NCBI GenBank assembly: GCA_963675055.2
Contig: CAXXJE010000002.1
Location: forward strand, 124,001 to 188,000
DNA: 64,000 bases
DNA from: PGYT01 sp963675055
GTDB taxonomy: Bacteria > Bacteroidota > Ignavibacteria > Ignavibacteriales > Melioribacteraceae
Direction: 5' to 3'
The notes under the pieces were generated by a model that worked only from the letters and a program-made list of their open reading frames with translations, had not been told where the DNA came from and ran no database searches. Positions 53,478-63,486 of this stretch are shown in pieces. Position 1 is the stretch's first letter, and the number at the start of each line of letters is the position of its first letter. Made by a program: the position numbers and the translations under genes.

Positions 53478-54956
53478 ATGAAAATATTACTCGTATATCC
53501 CGAAATTCCTTCGACATTCTGGAGTTTCAAAGCTGCCTTGAAATTCGTATCAAAAAAGTCCGCCGAACCCCCGCTCGGACTTATAACCGTTGCTGCCATG
53601 CTTCCAAAGAAATGGGAACTTAAACTTGTTGATATGAACGTGACCAAACTGAAAGATGAAGACATCCTTTGGGCGGATTACGTATTCCTCAGCGGTATGA
53701 GTATTCAGCTTGTTTCATTCAAGGAAGTGATTAGAAAATGCAATATACTGGGAGCCAAGGTTGTTGCAGGCGGACCGATGGCTACCACGCAGCAGGGTGA
53801 ATTTCTCGGTGTGGATCATTTCGTACTGAACGAAGCCGAAATAACACTGCCGTTATTCCTGAAGGATCTCGAGAATGGTAATCCGAAGCATATTTATAAA
53901 ACCGATGAATTCCCTGAAATTACTTCTACTCCTCCTCCCAGATGGGATTTGCTGGACATGAAAAAGTACGCTTCGATGAGTATACAGTACAACCGCGGTT
54001 GTCCTTATGACTGTGAGTTCTGCAGCATAACCATGTTAAACGGTCGCCGACCACGCAGCAAAACAACTGAGCAATTCCTGCATGAACTGGATGTCCTTTA
54101 CGGAATGGGTTATCGTGGCGATATATCAGTTGTGGATGATAATTTTATCGGCAACAAAGTTAAACTGAAAAAGGATCTTCTTCCGGCTTTGGCAGAATGG
54201 AACAGGAGTCGAAAGTATCCGTACAGTTTTATAACCGAGGTTTCCGTCAATCTTGCAGAAGATGATGAACTTTGCGAGATGATGATTGATGCCGGGTTCT
54301 ACAGTATTTTTGTCGGCATTGAAACTACGAATGATGAGAGTCTTGAAGAATGCGGCAAGAGTCAAAACCTGAAAACGAATCTTGAAGACTCTGTAAAGAA
54401 ACTGCAGGGCTACGGATTTGTTGTATCCGCCGGGTTCATAGTCGGATTCGATCATGATCCGAAAGATATCTTCGACAAACAAATTGATTTTATACAGAGT
54501 TCAGGAGTAGTATCCGCAATGGTTGGATTGCTCAACGCACCGCTTGGTACAAAACTCTACAACAGGTTAAAACTGGAGAACAGGCTGCTCGAAAATTTTA
54601 CCGGGGACAATACGGATGGTTCTATAAACTTCGTACCTGCGATGGACTATGCGTACCTGATGGGAGGCTATACTAGAATTATAAGAACTATTTATTCTCA
54701 GAAGGAATACTATAACAGGATTAAACTGTTCCTCAAAAATTATAAGCTCCCCCACTGGATGAAACCGAAAATCACATATACCGATTTGAAAGCGTTTGTC
54801 AAAATTATCTGGTGGCTCGGCACTGTTGAAAAAGGCAAAAGGTATTTCTGGAAACTGCTTGTCACAAGTCTTTTCAGATACCCGAAGAAATTTACAACAG
54901 CCATGACATTTGCTGTGTACGGTTTTCACTTCAGAAAAATTGCGGCAAGTATTTAG
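53478..54956 (+). CDS. B12-binding radical SAM protein (DUF4070 type)
   Basis: A 492-residue protein with an N-terminal cobalamin-binding fold (MKILLVYPEIPSTFW, GAKVVAGGPMATT) and a radical SAM core with CxxxCxxC at Cys175, Cys179 and Cys182 (YNRGCPYDCEFCSI). The C-terminal region with DUF4070 features includes GLLNAPLGTKLYNRLK. Such enzymes methylate or rearrange unreactive carbons, for example in lipid or natural-product synthesis. The substrate is not readable, and no biosynthetic cluster surrounds the gene. Confidence 0.9.
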   Translation: MKILLVYPEIPSTFWSFKAALKFVSKKSAEPPLGLITVAAMLPKKWELKLVDMNVTKLKDEDILWADYVFLSGMSIQLVSFKEVIRKCNILGAKVVAGGPMATTQQGEFLGVDHFVLNEAEITLPLFLKDLENGNPKHIYKTDEFPEITSTPPPRWDLLDMKKYASMSIQYNRGCPYDCEFCSITMLNGRRPRSKTTEQFLHELDVLYGMGYRGDISVVDDNFIGNKVKLKKDLLPALAEWNRSRKYPYSFITEVSVNLAEDDELCEMMIDAGFYSIFVGIETTNDESLEECGKSQNLKTNLEDSVKKLQGYGFVVSAGFIVGFDHDPKDIFDKQIDFIQSSGVVSAMVGLLNAPLGTKLYNRLKLENRLLENFTGDNTDGSINFVPAMDYAYLMGGYTRIIRTIYSQKEYYNRIKLFLKNYKLPHWMKPKITYTDLKAFVKIIWWLGTVEKGKRYFWKLLVTSLFRYPKKFTTAMTFAVYGFHFRKIAASI

Positions 54957-54987
54957 CAGCGGCTTAACGGGTAAACCGCCATTTTTA

Positions 54988-56010
54988 TTACTGTAAATAT
55001 TTTTCCTTGATACTATCAATAACTGAAGCGTCTATCCAATAAACCGAGGGGCTACCATTACCCGGCTGATTGTGCATGCCAAGCAGATCATTATAGTTCA
55101 CATCAGCTAGTACGGAATCTTCACGTTCAATAATTCTTCCGGACATGAAGAACAAATACTTCCCGTCGGGTGATACATTCAGCGACCATTCAGAACCGTC
55201 GGATGAATTTACCTGGTCGCCCATGTTGAACGGGCCTTTCCAGGTATCATCTTCCGACCTGAATGAAATATAATAATCGGTAGCGCCATAGGAATCGGTC
55301 ATGTCGAATGTAGGAACTATTATATAGCTTTCATCGGGTGCTATAAACGCATTGAACCTGCTCCGGCCTGCGTTTACAGTTTCATCCAACAATTCAACTT
55401 CACCATATTGTCCTTCGACAAATCTGGACCTGTGTATTGTACTTGTACGGTCCGGATTATCCCGCGTGAAATATATTGTGCCATCTGAAGTAACAGAGGG
55501 AAAAAACTCGGGTCCGTCGCTGTTAACAGGAGGACCAATTTCATAAGGTTCACTCCAACCGTCCCCAGTTCTATCCATTACCCAAATATTGTAATCATCT
55601 TTATTCTCACCTTCACTAGGCATATTGGAAACGAAATAAAACTTGCTGCCGTCGGGTGATATTGCAGGTTCTATAAACTTGTAGTTCATATCCGTTGCGA
55701 ATTCCGCAACTTCCGGAGATGTCCACACTCCATCAACCTCTTTAACAACCACAATAGTTACATAGCTTGTAGGACCCATAGCAACAGAGAAGTAAATTTC
55801 CTTTAAGTCAGGAGTTATCGCTATGTCCCTTGTATACATTCCTGTAGAGATTATTCCCGGAGCGAAGAGTTCTGCCTTTGTACCAGGAGGCTGCTGATCG
55901 AGATAAAGTCCTGATAATTTACTTACTGGTTCCGGATCTTCACATGACATAAAACTTATTACAATGATTGATACAAATATTGTTACCAAATAGCTTTTTG
56001 TTAAATTCAT
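54988..56010 (-). CDS. PD40-repeat beta-propeller lipoprotein
   Basis: A 340-residue predicted lipoprotein (signal ending VISFMSCEDPEP). WD40-like PD40 repeats contain ISPDGSKFYFVSN, VTSDGTIYFTRDN and VSPDGKYLFFMSG, which together build a beta-propeller. No enzymatic motif is seen. TolB-like binding proteins and surface binding proteins have the same fold. It follows the sorting-domain protein at 56054 by about 40 bases on the same strand. Confidence 0.85.
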   Translation of the reverse strand: MNLTKSYLVTIFVSIIVISFMSCEDPEPVSKLSGLYLDQQPPGTKAELFAPGIISTGMYTRDIAITPDLKEIYFSVAMGPTSYVTIVVVKEVDGVWTSPEVAEFATDMNYKFIEPAISPDGSKFYFVSNMPSEGENKDDYNIWVMDRTGDGWSEPYEIGPPVNSDGPEFFPSVTSDGTIYFTRDNPDRTSTIHRSRFVEGQYGEVELLDETVNAGRSRFNAFIAPDESYIIVPTFDMTDSYGATDYYISFRSEDDTWKGPFNMGDQVNSSDGSEWSLNVSPDGKYLFFMSGRIIEREDSVLADVNYNDLLGMHNQPGNGSPSVYWIDASVIDSIKEKYLQ

Positions 56011-56053
56011 ATTCTTTCCCTTATCAACTAATAACCAGACAATGTAATATTCC

Positions 56054-58120
56054 TTATTTCATCAACATCATTTTATTTATTTGACTGAATTTACCTGTTG
56101 TTAATTGATAGAAATAAACTCCAGAACTTAATCCGGTTCCATCAAATTGAACGCTATATTTACCGGGTTCCCGCTGTCTATTAATCAATGTTGCGACTTC
56201 ACGGCCAATGATGTCATATATTACGAGCCTCACATTATGTTGTAGTGACAGGTCGCGACCTGTCACTACTGCCGGAATTTCATATTCAATAGTTGTTGAA
56301 GGATTAAAAGGATTCGGGTAATTCTCGTACAACGCAAATTCATTTGGAATGTGTCCGGATTTGCTATCTTTCAATTCAACATCAGTATACAAACTGATAT
56401 CCACTCCATGAGTAAACAGTGCATCTGTCAATACTCCGTCATTCCCGTTTGAAGTTGCATCACTCACAGAATTTCCCTCACCTTCATCCATTTTCCATAG
56501 TCCCATTAAACCGGATTCTGTACCGCTTCTCACTGTCTCTTTTAATTCTTTTATCTCTCCAGCTTCTTTATACTCATTCCACAGCTCAACATTGTCAATT
56601 GCGCCGTCAAAGTTCCTAATCCCGAATACGTTGTTCCCGATGATAATATTGTCCTCTGTATTCGTTTTTATAATACTCTCAAATAATTCATGATCTCCTT
56701 CGAATTTGAATATCTCACTACCATCTAAATAAATTCCAAATAACTTTTTAGAATAACTATAACTCACAGCCACTTGCTGCCAGTTATCCTGTTTAATTGA
56801 GGATTCGGGAGTTGAGAATGTTTCGTATCCTCCCTCCTCTTTGTAAATCCTGACAACAAGACTATTTGCATTTAATGATGATGAGGGATTCGCATTTGTA
56901 TAAATCTGCAGCGCGTTTTTATAGAAAACAATATTCCTGCCGAAATCTCGGGGTTTAATCCAGGCGAAAAAAGTCCACTCATCATCAAGAGCAAGTTCAG
57001 GAACAGCTTCTATCAATGCATTTCCGCCTTCGCCTGTAAACTCTATTGAGCTATTATTGTTGAACGCCTGCACGTATTCGTCCAGAACAATTTCTTTAAC
57101 CAGAGTGTCCATAATGACTTTGAGATTAATCGAGTATGTACCCGGCTCACTAAAAGTCCAGGTTGGATTTTTTTCATATGAGTCAATAGTACCGTTCGAA
57201 TCAAAATCCCATTCGAATAAATCAATCGGCGAACTACCTGAAATTAAAGACTCAAAATCCACGCTTAGCGGAGTATGCCCCCTCGGTTCACTACTTTTAA
57301 CATCGAGATTAAGATAGACAGCCGGAAGCTGAATAAAGTCAACCCGGTCACCGGCAAAACTAGGTACGGCAAGAATATTGTCACGCAAGTTTACATCAAG
57401 TCCTGCCGGTTCATCATATCCGGTTGAGATTATTGCAGGCGGATCGTCGAAGTTATTATCGTACATAATAATTCGTCCGCCGTTAACATGCGATGCCAGG
57501 TATATATTCCCGTCGTTATCGATACTTATACCGTCAAAGAATCCGGTCTCAGTTGCAACCGCAGTATCAACAGCACCGGTTGAAACATCGATAGAAAGCA
57601 CTGCTGATTTCGAATGCCAAAAAGCCAGGAGAAGGCGGTCATGAAATTTATCGTATATAATATCCTGGGGAAACTGACCGGAGCCGGCAGAAGCAAACTG
57701 TTTAACAGATTTGTCGGAAACATTAATTTTATAGATCCAGTTACGTATCGTTTCAACGACATAAAGATTGCCATTGTTATCCGTTGTAACTCCGTCGAGC
57801 TGCTGGCTGCCGGAAACACTCACATCAAAGACAATTTCAGCGGTGTTAACGTCCAGTCCCCTAACATGTGTCCCCCCCGACACATAAAACACATCATCTT
57901 TTATACAGTTGCCAAACGCCGTTATCCCCTCCTTAAAAGCTGTTTGATTCCCCTGCATATCTATTGAAATAATTTTGTTTGTATTCAAGCTTGAAACCAG
58001 GTAACGGTTATTCAAAGTATCAAACGCAACACTTTCAGCTCCATCTATGAGTGTTTGAGCGTTCGTGATAATTGCGAATACAAAAAAAGAATAAATTATT
58101 TGTACATAGAATCTATTCAT
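56054..58120 (-). CDS. Type IX-secreted protein: beta-propeller, PKD and LamG domains
   Basis: A 688-residue secreted protein. After a signal peptide come a six-bladed SMP-30/gluconolactonase-like propeller (about 22-285) and a PKD domain (about 290-370, FEWDFDSNGTIDSYEKNPTWTFSEPGTY). A LamG-like concanavalin domain follows (about 380-560, IIGNNVFGIRNFDGAIDNVELW). The sorting domain (about 600-688) has ALYENYPNPFNPSTTIEY. Its loop carries the insert VVTGRDLSLQHN, encoded by a perfect 28-bp palindrome. It is likely a surface adhesin or polysaccharide-binding protein. Confidence 0.9.
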   Translation of the reverse strand: MNRFYVQIIYSFFVFAIITNAQTLIDGAESVAFDTLNNRYLVSSLNTNKIISIDMQGNQTAFKEGITAFGNCIKDDVFYVSGGTHVRGLDVNTAEIVFDVSVSGSQQLDGVTTDNNGNLYVVETIRNWIYKINVSDKSVKQFASAGSGQFPQDIIYDKFHDRLLLAFWHSKSAVLSIDVSTGAVDTAVATETGFFDGISIDNDGNIYLASHVNGGRIIMYDNNFDDPPAIISTGYDEPAGLDVNLRDNILAVPSFAGDRVDFIQLPAVYLNLDVKSSEPRGHTPLSVDFESLISGSSPIDLFEWDFDSNGTIDSYEKNPTWTFSEPGTYSINLKVIMDTLVKEIVLDEYVQAFNNNSSIEFTGEGGNALIEAVPELALDDEWTFFAWIKPRDFGRNIVFYKNALQIYTNANPSSSLNANSLVVRIYKEEGGYETFSTPESSIKQDNWQQVAVSYSYSKKLFGIYLDGSEIFKFEGDHELFESIIKTNTEDNIIIGNNVFGIRNFDGAIDNVELWNEYKEAGEIKELKETVRSGTESGLMGLWKMDEGEGNSVSDATSNGNDGVLTDALFTHGVDISLYTDVELKDSKSGHIPNEFALYENYPNPFNPSTTIEYEIPAVVTGRDLSLQHNVRLVIYDIIGREVATLINRQREPGKYSVQFDGTGLSSGVYFYQLTTGKFSQINKMMLMK
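56242..56269. repeat. Perfect 28-bp palindrome inside a sorting domain (copy 4)
   Basis: The arms GTAGTGACAGGTCG and CGACCTGTCACTAC are directly adjacent, giving a perfect palindrome inside the coding sequence. In the mRNA it would form a 12-bp hairpin with a tetraloop. It encodes the loop VVTGRDLSLQ and leaves the frame intact. Confidence 0.9.
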
Positions 58121-58371
58121 CCTTCATCCTCTAATTATTTCGGATTATTTTTTTGTGACGCATCAAATTTGTAGAAATGGATTTCGAATTGTTGTGAGTT
58201 TTCGATAAACGGTTTTATCTATCGCCGGACGGCTTAAGGTATTTGCAATTAGCCTTTTGTCGAACCATAGTACCGTTCATCTGAATTTGCTTAACAGCGC
58301 ATACCTGAAACTATATATTCACCGGTTGAAATATTAGAGAGATTCACAATTGCATTTTATATTTTAGGACA

Positions 58372-59433
58372 ATGGTTGAAACGAGAAACAGAACCCGGTT
58401 ATTCTGGACACTGAATATCAGCGGCTGGCTGATGCTGAACATGATTTACCTGGTGCTCTACTATAGAGATTCGGTCACTGATCCAAGAGCTATGTTACTA
58501 TTATTCACTACATACTTTACAGGTTTCTGGAGTTCAGTTCTTCTGAGAATTTTTTATATCAGAATAAACTACAGAACCTTATCTATTCCGTTACTCCTTT
58601 TGACAATTATAATAGGTTCAATAGCTGCAGCTTATATCTGGTTCTGGATTGACGCATTATTATCAGCTGAGTTCGGTTCCAGATTACTAGTGCGCTATAG
58701 CTTGAACAACTATTTAAGTCATGGATGGTCGAATTCATTTGTTACCATTTTATGGAGCGCACTCTATCTGAGTTTAAACTTCTGGATAGACTCACGGGAA
58801 CAGGAAGAGAAACTTAAGCAGGCTAATGATCTCGCACACAGTGCACAGCTTCAAATGCTTCGGTATCAGCTTAATCCGCATTTTCTTTTTAACTCACTTA
58901 ATTCAATACGCGCATTGATAAATGAAGATGCAAGTCGTGCAAAATCGATGATCACAGAGCTATCCGAATTCCTGAGATACTCACTTTTAAGCAGGAATTT
59001 TGCAAATATCCCTTTAAGCAGCGAACTTGAAGCGATGCGTCATTATTTTGCAATTGAAAAGACCAGGTACGAAGATAAGCTTGAAGTGAACTTTTCTATT
59101 CAACCGGAGGCTGAAGACTTCCCGGTATTAAGCTTCCTTCTTCACCCGATAATTGAGAATGCTGTTAAATACGGAATGCAGACAACAAAGCTTCCACTCC
59201 GTATAAATGTGGATGCAGATGTTCTGGATAACATTCTACACGTAGCGATTAGTAACAGCGGCAAGTGGGTAAAATCCGATTCTTCACAAAGCAACGGTAC
59301 AGGAACCGGTATAAGTAACGTAAGGCAGAGACTGGAAAATGCCTTCCCTGACAGACATAAAGTAGTAATCGAAATGAACGATGAATTTGTTACGGTAAAA
59401 CTTGAGCTTAAACATCCGGAACAACCCAAATGA
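58372..59433 (+). CDS. LytS-type sensor histidine kinase
   Basis: A 353-residue kinase of the His_kinase (PF06580) type. Four hydrophobic helices (about 12-135) are followed by the phospho-acceptor motif QLNPHFLFNSLNSIRALI (His170) and an HATPase_c domain with FLLHPIIENAVKYG and GTGIGTGISNVRQRL-like G boxes (GTGTGISNVRQRL). Its stop overlaps the start of the response-regulator gene by 4 bases. A TATATTTT box ends 6 bases before the ATG. It senses an unknown envelope or small-molecule signal. Confidence 0.9.
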   Translation: MVETRNRTRLFWTLNISGWLMLNMIYLVLYYRDSVTDPRAMLLLFTTYFTGFWSSVLLRIFYIRINYRTLSIPLLLLTIIIGSIAAAYIWFWIDALLSAEFGSRLLVRYSLNNYLSHGWSNSFVTILWSALYLSLNFWIDSREQEEKLKQANDLAHSAQLQMLRYQLNPHFLFNSLNSIRALINEDASRAKSMITELSEFLRYSLLSRNFANIPLSSELEAMRHYFAIEKTRYEDKLEVNFSIQPEAEDFPVLSFLLHPIIENAVKYGMQTTKLPLRINVDADVLDNILHVAISNSGKWVKSDSSQSNGTGTGISNVRQRLENAFPDRHKVVIEMNDEFVTVKLELKHPEQPK

Positions 59434-60152
59434 AAAAGCTGAGAGCAATAATTGTTGATGATGAAAGACTCGCAAGGAAAGAGCTTCGCGAGATGCTTAA
59501 TGAATACGAAGGAATCGAGGTTGTCGCTGAAGCAGATAACGCGGATGCTGCGAGAGAATTGATCGAAAAGGGTCAGCCGGATGTTGTTTTCCTGGATATC
59601 CAAATGCCCGGTGACTCGGGATTTGATCTAATTAATTCAACAAGTATCGAAGGAAAAGTAATTTTCGTTACTGCATTCGACGAGTATGCTATTCGGGCAT
59701 TCGATATTAACGCGCTGGATTATTTACTTAAACCTATCAATCCTGACCGGCTAAAAAAAGCTATTGAAAAGTTGAATGATGATTCGGATAGCGACGAAGC
59801 ACCAAGAAGAACATTAGAATACAACGACCGATTATTTTTGTCAATTAACAATAGCATGTTGTTTATCAAAGTTGATTCGATTATATCTATTCAATCCGCC
59901 GGCGACTATTCTCAATTGTTCATCATTGAAGGTCAAAAGGGATTAACACTTAAAACAATGAAAGAGTGGGAACAGCGTTTGCCGGATAAGTATTTCACGC
60001 GAATACACAGATCCACGATAGTAAATCTCGAATGTATTGAAAAGCTTGAAGAGTGGTTCAACGGGTCATACAGAGTTTATATGAAAGGATTATCAGAGCC
60101 GCTTGTTATGAGCCGCAGATATGCTGCCAAGTTGAAAAACAAGCTCAGCTAG
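59430..60152 (+). CDS. LytTR-type response regulator
   Basis: A 240-residue protein. The receiver domain has IIVDDERLARKEL, phospho-Asp56 in VVFLDIQMPG and KPI near residue 103. The C-terminal LytTR DNA-binding domain (about 130-240) includes IISIQSAGDYSQLF and FTRIHRSTIVNL. It is the partner of the kinase directly upstream. Its stop shares CTAG with the convergent methyltransferase gene. Confidence 0.93.
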   Translation: MKKLRAIIVDDERLARKELREMLNEYEGIEVVAEADNADAARELIEKGQPDVVFLDIQMPGDSGFDLINSTSIEGKVIFVTAFDEYAIRAFDINALDYLLKPINPDRLKKAIEKLNDDSDSDEAPRRTLEYNDRLFLSINNSMLFIKVDSIISIQSAGDYSQLFIIEGQKGLTLKTMKEWEQRLPDKYFTRIHRSTIVNLECIEKLEEWFNGSYRVYMKGLSEPLVMSRRYAAKLKNKLS

Positions 60153-61288
60153 TACAATTCGAATTTAGCAAGTCTGCCGTCCAGACCACCATTAGACAGA
60201 ATTTTTTTCCATGTAGCGCGTAGTCCGATATTCTTCAAATACTTACGTTCTCCGAAGTATACATAAGCAGTAGAACCTTTACACTTGTTCTTCAGGAAAT
60301 CGCCGAAGTCTTTATAGAATCCGCTCAAATCTTCTTTTTGGTTTAGCCTTATCCCGTATGGCGGATTACAGACTATAGTGTTGTTCTCGAGACTATCTAT
60401 TTTAAATACATCCCGCTGAGCAAGGTTGATTGAATGATTTTTATTGAGTGAGACGCAATTTATAGTCGCGGCTTCAACTGACTCTTTCGAGATATCGCTT
60501 CCGCCTATTAAGCCTTTTGAAATAGTGTTAAACTTATCCTCACAAGCCTGTTTGACTTTACTCCATATCTTCCTATCGAAATCCGGCAATCTTTCAAATC
60601 CGAACCTCTTCCTATTAATTGCCGCGGGTATATTTGCAGCATGCATGTAAGCCTCGCAAAGTAGTGTGCCCGATCCGCAGAAGGGATCATAAAGCGGTGT
60701 CGATCCATCCCATTCCGAGTACCTGATTATAGCTGCCGCAAGAGTTTCGATCATCGGCGCTTCAACGGAACTCTGCCTGTAACCCCGTCTGTGAAGCGAG
60801 CCGCCAGAAGTATCAATACTGATTACCGCCTTGTTCTTTTCAATGTGAAGATTAATCCAAAGATCAGGATTCCGGGTGTCTATCGATGGACGAATTCCTC
60901 TCTTCGTTCTGAAGTAATCAACCACGGAATCTTTAAGCCGGAGCGAGGCGAATTTGGAATGCTTTATTTTACTGTTGTTCACGCTAGCGAAGACTGCAAA
61001 TGTCTGATCGGAGCTTATAAAATCACTCCACTCGATCTTTGATGCAGTCTGATAAAGATATTTATCAGAATGACAATCGAATGAAATTATGGGAGCAAGA
61101 ACGCGGTTCATTAATCTTGAACAATAGTTTATCCTGTAGAGGCCTTCCTTTGAGGCCGTGAAATAAATTCCCCTGTAACCGTGACTTGTATTCTCAGCAC
61201 CGAGTTCGGCAAGCTCCTTCTCCGCGATATCTTTTATATCGTCGGCCGTCTGAGCAAAGTATCTGTTCGATAAACTGTATTCGTACAT
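60149..61288 (-). CDS. THUMP-domain RNA (guanine-N2) methyltransferase
   Basis: A 379-residue class I SAM-dependent RNA methyltransferase. The N-terminal ferredoxin-like part and THUMP domain (about 50-160) are followed by the Rossmann domain with PLYDPFCGSGTLLCEA and the catalytic VCNPPYGIRL (NPPY). It resembles the RlmL N-terminal half, which makes m2G2445 in 23S rRNA; the exact target base is not certain. It ends convergently at 60149 against the LytTR gene. Confidence 0.9.
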   Translation of the reverse strand: MYEYSLSNRYFAQTADDIKDIAEKELAELGAENTSHGYRGIYFTASKEGLYRINYCSRLMNRVLAPIISFDCHSDKYLYQTASKIEWSDFISSDQTFAVFASVNNSKIKHSKFASLRLKDSVVDYFRTKRGIRPSIDTRNPDLWINLHIEKNKAVISIDTSGGSLHRRGYRQSSVEAPMIETLAAAIIRYSEWDGSTPLYDPFCGSGTLLCEAYMHAANIPAAINRKRFGFERLPDFDRKIWSKVKQACEDKFNTISKGLIGGSDISKESVEAATINCVSLNKNHSINLAQRDVFKIDSLENNTIVCNPPYGIRLNQKEDLSGFYKDFGDFLKNKCKGSTAYVYFGERKYLKNIGLRATWKKILSNGGLDGRLAKFELY

Positions 61289-61308
61289 TTTATATCAGAG
61301 TTAAAAAG

Positions 61309-61330
61309 AACCCCGTACAAAGACGGGGTT
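61309..61330 (-). terminator. Intrinsic terminator of the 61357 lipoprotein gene
   Basis: On the minus strand, AACCCCGT and ACGGGGTT pair around a 6-base loop and are followed by CTTTTT, 27 bases past the stop. Confidence 0.88.
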
Positions 61331-61356
61331 AAAAATTGATTTGCAGTATTAAATGA

Positions 61357-62064
61357 TTACTTAACAATTTTAGCCTGTTCCATAATAACATCGTATGAAT
61401 AGCCGGCACCGAAATCTTTATTCACAGCAATTACGCCTTCGAATGTTACAATCTGCCCGATCTTCGTATCATCATTTGTTGTAACGGTAAGATCATAGTT
61501 GTTGCCGTCTTTGGTCCCGTCCTGGATATGAGCCCAGTTCCTGCCCATTATACCCGAATTGTATTTAACAACTTCACCTTTGACTTTAACTGTCTTGGTT
61601 GCATAAGATTCCTTATCAGCATAGAGCTGAGCAATAGTTATTCCTCCCTCAGCAGGTTCGACTGAAACAGCTTTAATTTCTTTGGCAACCGTTCTGGTAT
61701 TACCATCACCTGCCATGGATTTGGATGCAATATTAAGCGGCTGCTTACTGAAATTCTGAACAAAATAGACAACATCGAATTTGCGGTCAAGATCGCGGCT
61801 TTCGAAATTTTTCATTTCCATACCGTCAGCATGGTAAACGGTCTCACCTTCTTTTACGTCTGCTTTTGCTATGGCAATCCAGTAATCCTTCTCTCCGTTG
61901 TTAACTTTTAAATATGTATATGAAGTAGCCTGAAGAACTTCTTCAACAGTTACTTTATTACCGTTTTTACCCCCATCCGGCGCTGGAGCCTTTTCCTCTT
62001 TGGATTGGCAGGCGGTTAAAACAAAAATGAAAACCAAGCCAAGTGTAATAAAAGAGTTACGCAT
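61357..62064 (-). CDS. Lipoprotein with C-terminal OB-fold-like domain
   Basis: A 235-residue predicted lipoprotein (signal IFVLTACQSKEEK). The N-terminal half has VEEVLQATSYTYLKVNNGEKDYWIAIAKADVKEGETVYHADGMEM, the pattern of exported proteins with a small beta-barrel. The C-terminal half (about 140-235) resembles an OB fold (VKVKGEVVKYNSGIMGRNWAHIQDGTKD and VTFEGVIAVNKDFGAGY). It may bind nucleic acid, a heme or a cofactor in the periplasm; none of this is established. An intrinsic terminator follows. Confidence 0.78.
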   Translation of the reverse strand: MRNSFITLGLVFIFVLTACQSKEEKAPAPDGGKNGNKVTVEEVLQATSYTYLKVNNGEKDYWIAIAKADVKEGETVYHADGMEMKNFESRDLDRKFDVVYFVQNFSKQPLNIASKSMAGDGNTRTVAKEIKAVSVEPAEGGITIAQLYADKESYATKTVKVKGEVVKYNSGIMGRNWAHIQDGTKDGNNYDLTVTTNDDTKIGQIVTFEGVIAVNKDFGAGYSYDVIMEQAKIVK

Positions 62065-62166
62065 ACAAAATCCTTTTTTAATTTATTATTACCTGCTCAA
62101 ATATAAGAAAACAATAATTGCCATTAATAGTCAAATCGAAAAACATTATGAAGAACTGTCAATTGC

Positions 62167-63486
62167 CTACCGGAGGAGCATCATTTTCTTTGTCTCGGAA
62201 AAACTTCCCGAACTCAGTTTGCAATAATAAATTCCGCTTGCGAGCGATCCGGCTTCAAAATTTACTTCATACTCGCCAGGAGCTACTACCGAATTTACCA
62301 GATTTATTATCCTTCTTCCAAGGACATCGAAAATCGATAATTCCAGATGTACAGTCTCTGAGACACTATATTTAATTAGAGTTTCCGGATTGAAAGGATT
62401 CGGATAATTACCAATAAGTTTAAATTTAGCCGTACTGATAGGTAAAGGAGTCTCATCTGTGCTAACCATCAATGGATGAAATCGAAAAACACCACTATCT
62501 CTGGTTGCTAAATAAATCCATTCGCCCCCATAGCCCGAATATTCCAAACCCACGATTTCATCATCAAAGTCTAAATTTATTTCATACCAAATGTCTCCCC
62601 AATCAGGACTGAATAGCAGAACGGGTTTATTTGAGTCCCAATGCCCTTCGAATCCGGTAACCACGAGAAAATGGTTGTATTCATCATAGACTATCCGGTT
62701 TATAATATACTGTTCATCATTTACAAAAATTTTTTCCCAGTTAGCGCCGTTATCCGTTGTCCTGAACACATCAGGGTACGCGGCGGCAAATATCACCCCG
62801 GCACTATCACCGGTGAAATCAATATCAGTAACTGCACCGGCTGGAGAGATATTGTTCCAGGTCTCACCGAAATCAGTTGACTTTTCAAGCAGTCTTCCGG
62901 CAAATCCGGTCGCGCCGCCAAGCATAACAACACCCGGATACTCAATATTGGTTTTAACTGTTAAAAATGAGCCTTCATACGCCTCGCGGATCTTTGTCCA
63001 TGTTGTATCACTATAATTTCTTCGATAGAGGGCATCACCAGTAACCGCATATGTTTCCCCGCATATAGTTGGGTCAGGGAATCCGTCGATATCTCGCACA
63101 CTGAATGAGTGCTCGTAGTCAATTCCGGAACTGTTGGAAACAAATTCACCGCCGAGATAGCTGCAGAAAATGAGTCCGCTGTCCGAGAGACTTTTTTCAA
63201 CTCCCGCAGTTATCGCCCAGCCTATCGGTCCGGATTTATGCGGGTAAACAGAAAGAATAGTTCGGTTTAAAGGTATATTATCCCATTCAGTCGAATCGAC
63301 AGTCGATTCATTCTGCCAGTAAACACCGGAACTGTCAGTCCCAACTGCTATAAGATTATAGTTTACCGAAAGACTCGTAATATTCTTGCCGGCAAGTCCG
63401 AGATATTCAAATTGTTGAGAGTAATTATTTGTTGTGAGAAAGAATCCGGATGCCATTAAAAATTGTATCAGAAATCTGATATTCAT
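62167..63486 (-). CDS. Type IX-secreted beta-propeller protein (YCF48/BNR-like)
   Basis: A 439-residue secreted protein with signal peptide (about 1-24). A body of photosystem-II-stability-like and BNR repeats follows (FGETWNNISPAG, TDNGANWEKIFVND, LLFSPDWGDIWYEI), about 60-330. The sorting domain (about 345-439) reads KLIGNYPNPFNPETLIKY and ends ETKKMMLLR. Unlike the other four sorting domains in the window, its loop has no insert (SVSETVHLELSIFDVLG). It is a useful internal comparison for the palindromic inserts. Confidence 0.87.
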   Translation of the reverse strand: MNIRFLIQFLMASGFFLTTNNYSQQFEYLGLAGKNITSLSVNYNLIAVGTDSSGVYWQNESTVDSTEWDNIPLNRTILSVYPHKSGPIGWAITAGVEKSLSDSGLIFCSYLGGEFVSNSSGIDYEHSFSVRDIDGFPDPTICGETYAVTGDALYRRNYSDTTWTKIREAYEGSFLTVKTNIEYPGVVMLGGATGFAGRLLEKSTDFGETWNNISPAGAVTDIDFTGDSAGVIFAAAYPDVFRTTDNGANWEKIFVNDEQYIINRIVYDEYNHFLVVTGFEGHWDSNKPVLLFSPDWGDIWYEINLDFDDEIVGLEYSGYGGEWIYLATRDSGVFRFHPLMVSTDETPLPISTAKFKLIGNYPNPFNPETLIKYSVSETVHLELSIFDVLGRRIINLVNSVVAPGEYEVNFEAGSLASGIYYCKLSSGSFSETKKMMLLR

